Source of the DNA: Deferribacteres bacterium
GTDB lineage: Bacteria; Nitrospirota; Thermodesulfovibrionia; UBA6902
Reading direction: 5' to 3'
Assembly (NCBI GenBank): GCA_013152795.1
Contig: JAADFS010000106.1
Location: forward strand, 1 to 16,247
Length of the DNA stretch: 16,247 nt
Within the stretch, counting starts at the first letter, position 1, and every line of letters starts with the position of its first letter. Of this stretch, positions 7,948-15,434 are shown piece by piece. The translations under genes were made by a program, and so were the position numbers. A model generated the notes under the pieces. It worked only from the letters and a program-made list of their open reading frames with translations, searched no databases and was not told the origin of the DNA.

Positions 7948-9240
7948 GTGCAAGCCGTAATAAGTAATATCTCTCAGGGCAGCATCGCCGAGGAAATCGG
8001 CCTGCAGAAGGGTGACATCATCCTGAGCATCAACGGCAATCCAGTCAAAGACATCATAGATTACATGTATTACTCCACTGACAGTATAATCAACCTTGAA
8101 ATCCAGCGCGGCGGTGAGACACATTCCTACAGAATAAAGAAGCGGGAAGCATCCGATATCGGTTTTGAGCTGAAACCCTTCAGGACGAGATCATGCAGGA
8201 ACAAGTGTTCTTTCTGTTTTGTAAACCAGTTGCCGAAGGGCCTGAGAAAGACGCTGTATATGAAGGACGACGATTACCGCATGTCCTTTCTTTACGGCAA
8301 TTACATAACATTGACAAACATCTCTGCAAAGGAAAAAAAACGCATTGCAGAGCAGAAACTGAGCCCCCTTTATGTATCGGTACATACGACGAATAATGAC
8401 TTGAGAAGGAAAATGCTCGGTAATCCTAAGGCCGGCGACATCCTCAAGGAACTGGAGTTTTTAGTATCACATAAAATAAGGATCCATGCCCAGATAGTCC
8501 TCTGTCCCGGTGTGAATGACGGGGAGGAGCTTTCAAAGACCATAAAAGACCTCCGCAGGTTCTATCCCTATGTGGCATCTATAGCGGTCGTGCCTGTCGG
8601 CCTTTCAAAGTACAGGAAATCACAGGTCAAACCGTTTGAAAAAGATGATGCAGTGAAAGTCGTTGAGACGGTCAAGGCATTCAGGCGAAGGTTCAAGAGG
8701 CGCCACGGGGACCCCATAGTGCACCTTGCCGATGAATTTTATTTAAAGGCGGAAGCGCCCTTCCCTCCCCTTAAAGAATACGGGGACCTGCCCCAGATAG
8801 AAAACGGTGTAGGGCTGATACCCGTATTTCTGAATTCCTCCAAAAAACTCAAACTCCCCAAAAAGATCCAGCCCAGAAGAATCGCTGTCTTTACGGGTAC
8901 TGCGTTCATGCCCTATCTTGAGGAATTTGCGGAAAAATTAAGGGCGATAGACGGGCTCAGCCTGGATGTGTTCAAGGTGGAAAACAAATTCTTCGGACCA
9001 TCCGTAACAGTGGCGGGGCTCCTCACCGGTAAGGATATACTTAAGGCAATCGTGGGGAAAACCAAGGCCGACTGCCTGCTTGTGCCGAGTGTGGCCCTCA
9101 GGGACGGAACCGATGTCTTCCTGGATAATGTCACACTGAAGGACATGCAGGAGAGCCTCGGCATGGATGTCAGGGTCATAGACCCCACACCCGAGGGATT
9201 GTTAAAGGAGATAAAAAATGAATGTAACCGGCAAGACTGA
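7948..9240 (+). CDS. PDZ-like / radical SAM / DUF512 protein, function unknown
   Basis: A 430-residue protein with three parts. Residues 1-60 look like a PDZ-type peptide-binding fold (GSIAEEIGLQKGDIILSING). A radical SAM-like core follows, with C83-x3-C87-x2-C90 (CRNKCSFC) to bind a 4Fe-4S cluster and S-adenosylmethionine. The rest, from roughly residue 275, matches the DUF512-type ending with PPLKEYGDLPQIENGVGLIP. This architecture is widespread in anaerobes and cyanobacteria, but its substrate is not known to me. The start is GTG, with a GGGGGG ribosome binding site at 7933-7938, 17 nt after the pgsA stop. The end overlaps aroE by 23 nt, so translation may be coupled. The operon position suggests co-expression with pgsA and aroE but says little about chemistry. 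Confidence 0.88.
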   Translation: MQAVISNISQGSIAEEIGLQKGDIILSINGNPVKDIIDYMYYSTDSIINLEIQRGGETHSYRIKKREASDIGFELKPFRTRSCRNKCSFCFVNQLPKGLRKTLYMKDDDYRMSFLYGNYITLTNISAKEKKRIAEQKLSPLYVSVHTTNNDLRRKMLGNPKAGDILKELEFLVSHKIRIHAQIVLCPGVNDGEELSKTIKDLRRFYPYVASIAVVPVGLSKYRKSQVKPFEKDDAVKVVETVKAFRRRFKRRHGDPIVHLADEFYLKAEAPFPPLKEYGDLPQIENGVGLIPVFLNSSKKLKLPKKIQPRRIAVFTGTAFMPYLEEFAEKLRAIDGLSLDVFKVENKFFGPSVTVAGLLTGKDILKAIVGKTKADCLLVPSVALRDGTDVFLDNVTLKDMQESLGMDVRVIDPTPEGLLKEIKNECNRQD

Positions 9241-10045
9241 AATAACGGGTATTTTCGGATACCCGATCGAACACACACTGTCTCCCCTTATGCACAATGC
9301 GGCATTTAATGCGCTGGGGCTTGATATCTGTTACGTACCCTTCAGGGTATCGCCTGAAGACCTGCCGGGTGCTGTCAGGGCCGTCCGCTGCCTGAACCTG
9401 CTCGGCGTAAACACCACCATACCCCACAAAGAAAAGGTTATGCCATTGCTTGATGAAATCGACAGCGAGGCTTCATTTATAGGCGCGGTGAACACCATAG
9501 TAAATTCCAGGGGCCGCCTGACAGGATACAATACGGATGGAAGGGGCTTTATAAACTCCCTCTCGGAAGAGGGGATATCAATAGATAAAAAAGATATTTT
9601 CATAATAGGAGCCGGCGGCGCCTCAAGGGCCATTGCCTATTATTTAAGTGAAAAGGCATCAAAACTCTCTCTCTATGATACAGACATATCCAAGGCTGAA
9701 AAACTGGCGGCGGACCTCCGGAAGATCCGCAACAACATCTCCCTGCCCGGTAATGTGGAAGACAGCAGCAGTCACGACATAATCATCAACGCCACCCCCC
9801 TCGGTCTCGGAGCTGACGACCCCCTCCCACTGAATCCGGATTTGATCACCCCGGATATGACCGTATGCGATCTGATCTACAGGAAAACAAGACTCCTGCA
9901 GGAAGCTGAAAAAAGGGGTGCAAAGACCATAGACGGCCTGGGGATGCTCTTATGGCAGGGAGTTCTGGCGTTTGAACTGTGGACCGGTGTAAAACCCCCG
10001 GTTGATGTAATGCGCGAGGCGCTGCTGTCGGGAATGAAGCGATAA
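9218..10045 (+). CDS. aroE: Shikimate dehydrogenase
   Basis: AroE reduces 3-dehydroshikimate to shikimate with NADPH, in the pathway to chorismate and aromatic amino acids. The 275-residue length is normal. The N-terminal substrate site reads GYPIEHTLSPLMHN (14-27); Thr20 replaces the Ser often found first in the SxS pair, and Ser22 is kept. NTTIPHKEKV supplies the catalytic Lys71, GYNTDG the catalytic Asp107, and GAGGASRA (131-138) the dinucleotide-binding loop. The C-terminal GLGMLLWQGVLAFELWTG is also typical. The ATG lies inside the end of the upstream gene, with AAAGGAG at 9204-9210, 7 nt before it. It ends 8 nt from the convergent diguanylate cyclase gene, with no obvious terminator between them. 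Confidence 0.95.
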   Translation: MNVTGKTEITGIFGYPIEHTLSPLMHNAAFNALGLDICYVPFRVSPEDLPGAVRAVRCLNLLGVNTTIPHKEKVMPLLDEIDSEASFIGAVNTIVNSRGRLTGYNTDGRGFINSLSEEGISIDKKDIFIIGAGGASRAIAYYLSEKASKLSLYDTDISKAEKLAADLRKIRNNISLPGNVEDSSSHDIIINATPLGLGADDPLPLNPDLITPDMTVCDLIYRKTRLLQEAEKRGAKTIDGLGMLLWQGVLAFELWTGVKPPVDVMREALLSGMKR

Positions 10046-10053
10046 AAGATGAG

Positions 10054-11712
10054 CTACGCAGTCGGCTTGAGTATAGCGGGATACACACAGTTTCTGCCTG
10101 CTGATTTTGCCTTGTAAAGCTCATCATCCGCCTGCTTCAGGATGCTCTCCCACGAAATGTATTTAACATTTTCAGCAATGTTACATGCCACTCCCAGGCT
10201 GATAGTGAGTATCTTGTAGGGTGAGGCCTTGTGCTCGAGGCCGAGCGATTCCACAGCGGCCCTGAGGGTCTCCGCGACCTTCAATGCGTCCGAAAGGTTC
10301 AGCTCGGGCAGGATAATGACAAACTCTTCACCACCCCAGCGGAATATCTCGTCCGTTTTTCTCAGTGTGGTGTTTATGGTATTGGCAACGGAAACGAGTA
10401 TATAGTCTCCCTTCTGGTGGCCGTAGGTGTCATTGTAGAGCTTGAAGTTGTCCACATCGCAGAGAATCAGGCTGTACGGGCGCTCATGCCTGACAGACAG
10501 GAGGTGAACGTTCTCTATCCTCTTCTGAAAGCTGCGCCTGTTGCCTATCTGTGTCAGGGGGTCGATATCCACAAGCCTGTTAAGCTTCTCATTCAGGCAC
10601 CCCAGCTCTTTATGCTTGCTCTCCAGGAGCGCCATCATGTTGTTGAAGCTTTCCCCGATCTGGTTGATCCTGTCCTTGAATGCATACTGGTACACATCGC
10701 ACTTCCTGCAGTCCCCGTATTCTTTGGCGCAACGCCCTTTGACCTCTCCCCGGCAGAAGGTGCCGGCAATCTGCCAGCATCTGAGATCCGGTGATTTATA
10801 ACTCGGGCAGTCGGTCTGCTTGCAGTTTTTGAACTCCCAGCATTTCATGAGGTTCGTACCCTGAACCCTGACATGGAAACTGCCGTGCTCGATGACCTGC
10901 TCTATGCTGTGCTTTATTCTCTTCTGGGCTTCCTCGAGTTCCTTGTTGTGCCTTTCTATCTCCATATTCTGCTTGTTCAGGATACTGTCGGCCTTTTTAA
11001 CGACAAACTGCAGAAAAGTGAAAAGCACGCTCATCGCGAATATCAGCATCAGGGGAATCTTGTATATCTCCCTCTTCATCAGGCTGAACAGGGAGGTCAT
11101 ATCCTTGTAAACCTCAAAGGCACCTATGATATTACCCTGAGATGAGTTGCCGGCTTCCCCGTATATCGGGACGTATATCTCCAGTACGTCGATCTCAGCA
11201 GTGGAGGCTTTACCATCCGGGGCGCCGCCTTCTTTTGCAGGCGTCTTGAATTTCGTCAGCTTTGAAGCCGTCTTGCCGTACAAGGCGGACATCAATTCCT
11301 CCGAGGTCTTCACAACCCCGATATCCTCGCGGTCAGTGGAATATACAATGCTTCCACTCAGATCGAAAATCCTTAATTTCAGCAGATCGCTGTGATCCGA
11401 CAGGAATGCCTCTGTGATTAGGTCCAGCTTTTCGCGCTGTTCGGAGTGCTCCCCGATGTACAGATAACCATAGGTTTTCAGGCCCGGGGCGATAAAATCG
11501 TCATATATACGGCTTTCAAACCGCTTTGCCACGACCTCGACTGTTGATACGGAGTAATCGATCAAGGCCTGTTTCTGGTAGAGGTAGGCCACATAACTCA
11601 GCACAAGTGTTGAAACCAGGATTATCCCGATGCTGAAAACAGAAAAGTAGCGCCGCAGATTAAAGTCTCTGGCTTTCCCTGCCGGTTTTTCCTTTGATTC
11701 CGAGTATGTCAT
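10054..11712 (-). CDS. Membrane diguanylate cyclase with cysteine-rich two-CW module
   Basis: Predicted to make cyclic di-GMP from GTP. The 552-residue protein has a first membrane helix (about 26-45), an extracytoplasmic sensor region of about 170 residues that looks Cache- or PAS-like (LLKLRIFDLSGSIVYSTDRE), and a second helix (about 219-238). A short coiled-coil-like linker leads to a cysteine-rich segment, 291-338, with eight Cys (291, 297, 302, 312, 320, 328, 335, 338), two of them in Cys-Trp pairs. The GGDEF domain starts near DPLTQIGNRRSF, has the active GGEEF motif (460-464), and retains a product-inhibition RxxD (R451-D454). The cyclase therefore looks active. No good ribosome binding site precedes the ATG. 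It stands alone, convergent with aroE and divergent from the broken regulator. Confidence 0.92.
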   Translation of the reverse strand: MTYSESKEKPAGKARDFNLRRYFSVFSIGIILVSTLVLSYVAYLYQKQALIDYSVSTVEVVAKRFESRIYDDFIAPGLKTYGYLYIGEHSEQREKLDLITEAFLSDHSDLLKLRIFDLSGSIVYSTDREDIGVVKTSEELMSALYGKTASKLTKFKTPAKEGGAPDGKASTAEIDVLEIYVPIYGEAGNSSQGNIIGAFEVYKDMTSLFSLMKREIYKIPLMLIFAMSVLFTFLQFVVKKADSILNKQNMEIERHNKELEEAQKRIKHSIEQVIEHGSFHVRVQGTNLMKCWEFKNCKQTDCPSYKSPDLRCWQIAGTFCRGEVKGRCAKEYGDCRKCDVYQYAFKDRINQIGESFNNMMALLESKHKELGCLNEKLNRLVDIDPLTQIGNRRSFQKRIENVHLLSVRHERPYSLILCDVDNFKLYNDTYGHQKGDYILVSVANTINTTLRKTDEIFRWGGEEFVIILPELNLSDALKVAETLRAAVESLGLEHKASPYKILTISLGVACNIAENVKYISWESILKQADDELYKAKSAGRNCVYPAILKPTA

Positions 11713-11724
11713 GACGTATCGTTT

Positions 11725-11755
11725 ATTATATCGTAAATTCCGGCAAAAATCTCAA
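11725..11755 (-). promoter_or_regulatory. Candidate promoter of the diguanylate cyclase gene
   Basis: On the minus strand a perfect -10 TATAAT (11725-11730) is preceded by TTGAGA (11750-11755) with a 19-nt spacer, longer than the ideal 17. Transcription would begin only a few bases before the ATG, giving a leaderless or nearly leaderless mRNA, in keeping with the missing ribosome binding site. Confidence 0.35.
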
Positions 11756-11945
11756 GGCTGACAAAGATATTTACACAGGGTGCCGGCTGCAATACAGCGA
11801 TTCACGATAAAAAAACCTGGTACAGGAAAACAAAAGAGAGATTCTCATACAAAATCAGCCGACAGAGAAGGATTTTTTATTACACCCGCGGAGGATATAT
11901 CCTAATAGCTTGAATTTAAAGAGAAAAAAAAGCGCTATGCACTTC

Positions 11946-11986
11946 ATGCCGGCATATAGTACTATGTTAAACTATAAAATTATAAT
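11946..11986 (+). promoter_or_regulatory. Abutting palindromes and TATAAT upstream of the regulator
   Basis: Two perfect 10-bp palindromes, ATGCCGGCAT and ATAGTACTAT, lie end to end (11946-11965). TATAAT follows at 11981-11986. No good -35 hexamer sits at the right distance; that position falls within the second palindrome. An operator overlapping a regulated promoter would look like this, but this is inference. Confidence 0.3.
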
Positions 11987-12136
11987 AATCAGGCTGAAAA
12001 TGCTAACTATCCAAAAATAATCGGCCCTCAATGGTCAGTGGTCGTTTCCGGACTTTAACCATGCATTGTGCGGGCAACTGCAGCGAGGTATATAGTATTT
12101 GCTGGATTTTTTGTTAATATATCGGCGGGAGGATTA

Positions 12137-13577
12137 ATGGTTGTGCATATGAACAACAAAACAGGGCTGAAAGGTCTTTCCGTTGTCGTGATCGAAAACG
12201 ACCCTGCCTCATTAACGGAAATCGAGCGTGTATTGAAGGAGGGCGGGGCGCAGGTCTACACAGCGCGGGACTCCAGGGAGGTGACCGGACTGCTGTCACA
12301 TAAATATATCGATGTTATTATGGCCGCCCTTGACGTTGTTGATGAGCACTGTATCGAAATGATCAAGGATTACAAGTCGCGTAATCCCGACAGCATATTC
12401 TATGTGCTTACAGGCCGGGAATATGATTCTGTTGAAACCTCCCAGGAATCGGTCAGGCTCGTTGTGGATGATTATGTAAGGAAACCTATCGATATTGCAC
12501 GGTTTACCGCCATGGTCCAGACCAGCATGGGCAGGCCGGGCAACAGGAACAAGTCACTGACCCTCATAGACCCCCTGATTGCAAAGGTCAAGCCGTATTT
12601 CATCTTCCGTTCGCCTGTTATGCGCCGCACCCTGGCCTATCTGCCGCAGATGGCCGCCTCGGACCAGACGGTGCTGATTACAGGCGAGACCGGTTCCGGC
12701 AAGGAACTCGTCGCCCGTGCCATTCATGTGCTGAGCCGGAGGTCTGCCGGGCCGTTTGTACCGATCAATTGCGGGGCTGTTCCCGAAAGTCTTATCGAAG
12801 GGGAGCTCTTCGGCCATGAAAAAGGATCATTTACGGGTGCGGTAAAGACCCGGAAAGGCAAGTTTGAAATAGCCGACAGGGGAACACTGTTCCTTGATGA
12901 AATCGGCGACATGCCGCTCAACCTCCAGGTCAGGCTCCTGCGGGCCCTGGAGGATGGAAATATTTACCGCCTCGGCGAGGCCACTGCCCGTAAACGTGCG
13001 TGTCATCGCTGCATCCAATACAGACCTCCGTAAGGCGGTTGACAACGGACTGTTCCGCGAGGACCTCTATTACCGCCTGAACGTGCTCCGCATCCATCTG
13101 CCGCCGCTCAGGGAGCGTGTTGAAGACATCTCCCTGCTGGCAGTACATTACCTGGAGAGGGCATTCGCCGAAATGGGCAGGCCGCAGCCGTATCCTGTGC
13201 TGACGCCGGAGACCATCTATCTTCTCGAGCACTACCAGTGGAGGGGGAATGTCAGGGAACTCAGAAACGTGATGACCCGCATCGCAACTCTCCTGCCGCC
13301 GGATACAAACCGCATTTTCCCTTTCCACGTGCTGCCGCATCTTGACGAATCGTCACGCCTCGATACAACGCCGCAGACTGAAAAACCAGCCGGAGACGGG
13401 ATATACATACCGATCGGCACCCGCCTCAGCGATGCAGAGGACATGCTCATAAGGGAGACCCTCCGGCACACAAACGGCAACAAAACAAAGGCCGCCTCAC
13501 TGCTCGGGGTCAGCCTGCGGAACCTCAGGAGGAAGCTCAACAGGGAGCCGGGGCCTATTTCTTCATCAACTCTTTGA
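12137..13577 (+). pseudogene. Sigma-54-type response regulator, frameshifted, degenerate receiver
   Basis: An NtrC-type enhancer-binding regulator of about 480 residues if intact. Frame one (12137-13033) encodes a receiver-like domain (about 14-130) and the first half of the AAA+ domain: Walker A GETGSGKE (183-190), the GSFTGA sigma-54 contact loop (230-235) and Walker B GTLFLDEIGD (249-258). At about 12977-12983 the homology moves to the +1 frame, which runs PLPVNVRVIAASN, the arginine-finger region FREDLYYRLNVLRIHLPPLRER and a Fis-type helix-turn-helix (NGNKTKAASLLGVSLRNLRRKL) to the stop at 13575-13577. Frame one stops at 13031-13033, so the product would lack the DNA-binding part. The receiver also has Ala64 where the phosphorylated Asp belongs. 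The start has GGGAGGA (12127-12133) just upstream. A sequencing error cannot be excluded. Confidence 0.85.
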
Positions 13578-15432
13578 CGTGCGGGAATGCGTTAATGTTC
13601 GTATGCGGGATGAAAAGCCCGGAGACGTATTCATCCATGAAAGAGTGCGAGACTGAAAGCTCGATATAGGCCATCTTCCTTGATATGTCCTCCGCCTCCG
13701 CACGCAGCCGCCGGGAGAGAATGCAGAGGTAGGCGCCTGTGATCGAGGTATTGCCCAGGTACTCGAACCTCTCTTTCGGCAGCTCCGGAAGCATACCGAG
13801 TATCACGGCCTTTTCTATATCGAGAAACTTGCCGAAGCCACCGGCGATATATACCCTGTGCACATCATCAAAGGTAAAACCGACTTCCTTCAGGAGCGTG
13901 CTGAAACCGGCGTATATGGCCGCCTTTGCGCGTATGATATTTTCTATATCCGGCTCGGTGAGCACTATATCCCCACCGTCTCCGGAGCAGACGACAAACT
14001 CCGGCCCGTCCTCTCCCTCCCTGATCCGGCTGGAGACGCCCTTGCGCAACCTGCCCTTCTGGTCCAGAATCCCGCTCAGGAACATCTCGGATACGGCGTC
14101 GATCATCCCGGAGCCGCATATGCCCATGGGCAGGGCGTTTTCACCTATCACCTTTATCTCGGGCTCAAGGGTCTGACGGTCGATTTTCACATATTCAATG
14201 GCCCCGTCGGTGGCGCGCATGCCGTGTTTGATACCGCTGCCCTCAAAACACGGCCCGGCTGAACATGCCGCTGAGACCATCCATTCCCGGTTGCCGATGA
14301 CGATCTCCCCGTTGGTGCCTATGTCGATGAAAATGCTCAGTTCCTCTTTCTTGTGCATCCCTGCCGCAAGCACGCCCGAGACTATATCCCCCCCCATGTA
14401 GCTTGCCACGCACGGAAAGGAATATACGGGCATATTGGGATTGAGCCTTATGCCGAGCTCCCCGGCATAAGCAAGGGGGAAGATGTTCGCCGTGGGGATA
14501 TACGGCTCTTCCCTGATCGAGGAAGGATCAAGGCCCAGAAAGAAATGAGTCATTGTCGTGTTGCCCGCGACAACGAGGCAGTCTATGGAGTCAACGCCTA
14601 TGTGATGGGATTTTCTCAGCAGGGAAACAAGGATGTTGATATCCGATATAACGGCCTTATGCAGGTTTTTCAGCTCATTATGCTCGGTTGCATTGACGAT
14701 TCTCGTTATGACATCATCGCCGAATCTTATCTGGGAATTGTAGATGGATGCAACGTCCACAAGCTCGCCGTTTGAAAGGTCAACGAGATAGACCACAATG
14801 GTCGTGGTCCCGATATCCACTGCAATGCCGTAGCGCGGGGTCTTTTTATCGCCGGGGAAGATGTTCGTAATTTCATCACAGTCCTCGCTGTGTACCGTGC
14901 AGAGCGTAATCTTCCAGTTCTCCTTCCTGACGGTTTTTGCGAGGTTTGCGAGAAACCTGAAAGGCACCCTCAGGCACCCGAGCCTCTTTGTCAGGAGTTC
15001 GCGTTTCAATCTCTCAAGGTCGCTTATGTTGTCATCAAGGGACGGGGGCGGGAGGTCAAGGACCGTCCTGTCCGCAATGGGCTCTATCTCAGCGCCTGTT
15101 GAGCGCAGGAGTTCCTGGAGGTCTTTTGACTTGCCCGTGGCGATCTTGCCCTCAACGGTGAGCATGGATTCCTTGGGTATCTCAATAAGTATGTCTTCGG
15201 ACGGAAAGGTCCGGCATGCAAGGGCATAGCCCTTGTCGAGCTCTTCCTGTGAAAGCTTCATCTTTGACTTGCTTTCGACCCTGCCCGACCTGATGATGAT
15301 CTTGCACTTTCCGCAGGTGCCCTTGCCCCCGCATGAAGATGTAAGGTAAATCTCCGCCTCATTCAGGGCCTCCAGGACGGACCGGCCCGGAGCGGCCGCA
15401 ATGGTTTTGCCGGATGTAAGGGTAATGTTCAT
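13555..15432 (-). CDS. Corrinoid-activation ATPase (2Fe-2S ferredoxin + ASKHA, RACo-like)
   Basis: Members of this family use ATP and a low-potential electron to return inactive Co(II) corrinoid proteins to Co(I), for example the corrinoid iron-sulfur protein of the Wood-Ljungdahl pathway. The 625-residue protein begins with a plant-type 2Fe-2S ferredoxin domain, with ligands C34-x5-C40-x2-C43 and C73. A linker and middle region follow, then the actin-like DUF4445/ASKHA part starting near GIAVDIGTTTIVVYLVDL, with phosphate-binding loops such as IFIDIGTNGEIVI and YIAGGFGKFLDIEKA. The ATG lies 2 nt after the hemB stop, with GGAG 14 nt upstream inside hemB, so the two are co-transcribed. The exact corrinoid partner is not in the window; it could serve a methyltransferase instead. 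The 3' end overlaps the broken regulator by 23 nt. Confidence 0.9.
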   Translation of the reverse strand: MNITLTSGKTIAAAPGRSVLEALNEAEIYLTSSCGGKGTCGKCKIIIRSGRVESKSKMKLSQEELDKGYALACRTFPSEDILIEIPKESMLTVEGKIATGKSKDLQELLRSTGAEIEPIADRTVLDLPPPSLDDNISDLERLKRELLTKRLGCLRVPFRFLANLAKTVRKENWKITLCTVHSEDCDEITNIFPGDKKTPRYGIAVDIGTTTIVVYLVDLSNGELVDVASIYNSQIRFGDDVITRIVNATEHNELKNLHKAVISDINILVSLLRKSHHIGVDSIDCLVVAGNTTMTHFFLGLDPSSIREEPYIPTANIFPLAYAGELGIRLNPNMPVYSFPCVASYMGGDIVSGVLAAGMHKKEELSIFIDIGTNGEIVIGNREWMVSAACSAGPCFEGSGIKHGMRATDGAIEYVKIDRQTLEPEIKVIGENALPMGICGSGMIDAVSEMFLSGILDQKGRLRKGVSSRIREGEDGPEFVVCSGDGGDIVLTEPDIENIIRAKAAIYAGFSTLLKEVGFTFDDVHRVYIAGGFGKFLDIEKAVILGMLPELPKERFEYLGNTSITGAYLCILSRRLRAEAEDISRKMAYIELSVSHSFMDEYVSGLFIPHTNINAFPHVKELMKK

Positions 15433-15434
15433 GA

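Larger units (their letters stand above)
11713..12136. other. 424-nt divergent intergenic region
   Basis: No gene is apparent. It separates the diguanylate cyclase (minus) from the sigma-54-type regulator (plus). It is AT-rich with several symmetric elements: the 12-bp palindrome AGGATATATCCT (11892-11903), the abutting palindromes ATGCCGGCAT (11946-11955) and ATAGTACTAT (11956-11965), and TATAAT at 11981-11986. A GTG-started extension of the regulator frame from 12068 is open, but the ATG at 12137 has a better ribosome binding site. No convincing -24/-12 (sigma-54) element was found. Confidence 0.55.

Noticed and set aside
12068..12136. N-terminal extension of the response regulator from a GTG at 12068
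   Set aside because: The extra 23 residues do not belong to a receiver domain, and the ATG at 12137 has GGGAGGA immediately upstream.
12950..13033. Programmed ribosomal frameshift in the regulator
   Set aside because: No slippery heptamer or internal Shine-Dalgarno-like stimulator is seen at the switch point, and the frames differ by five missing bases rather than a simple slip.
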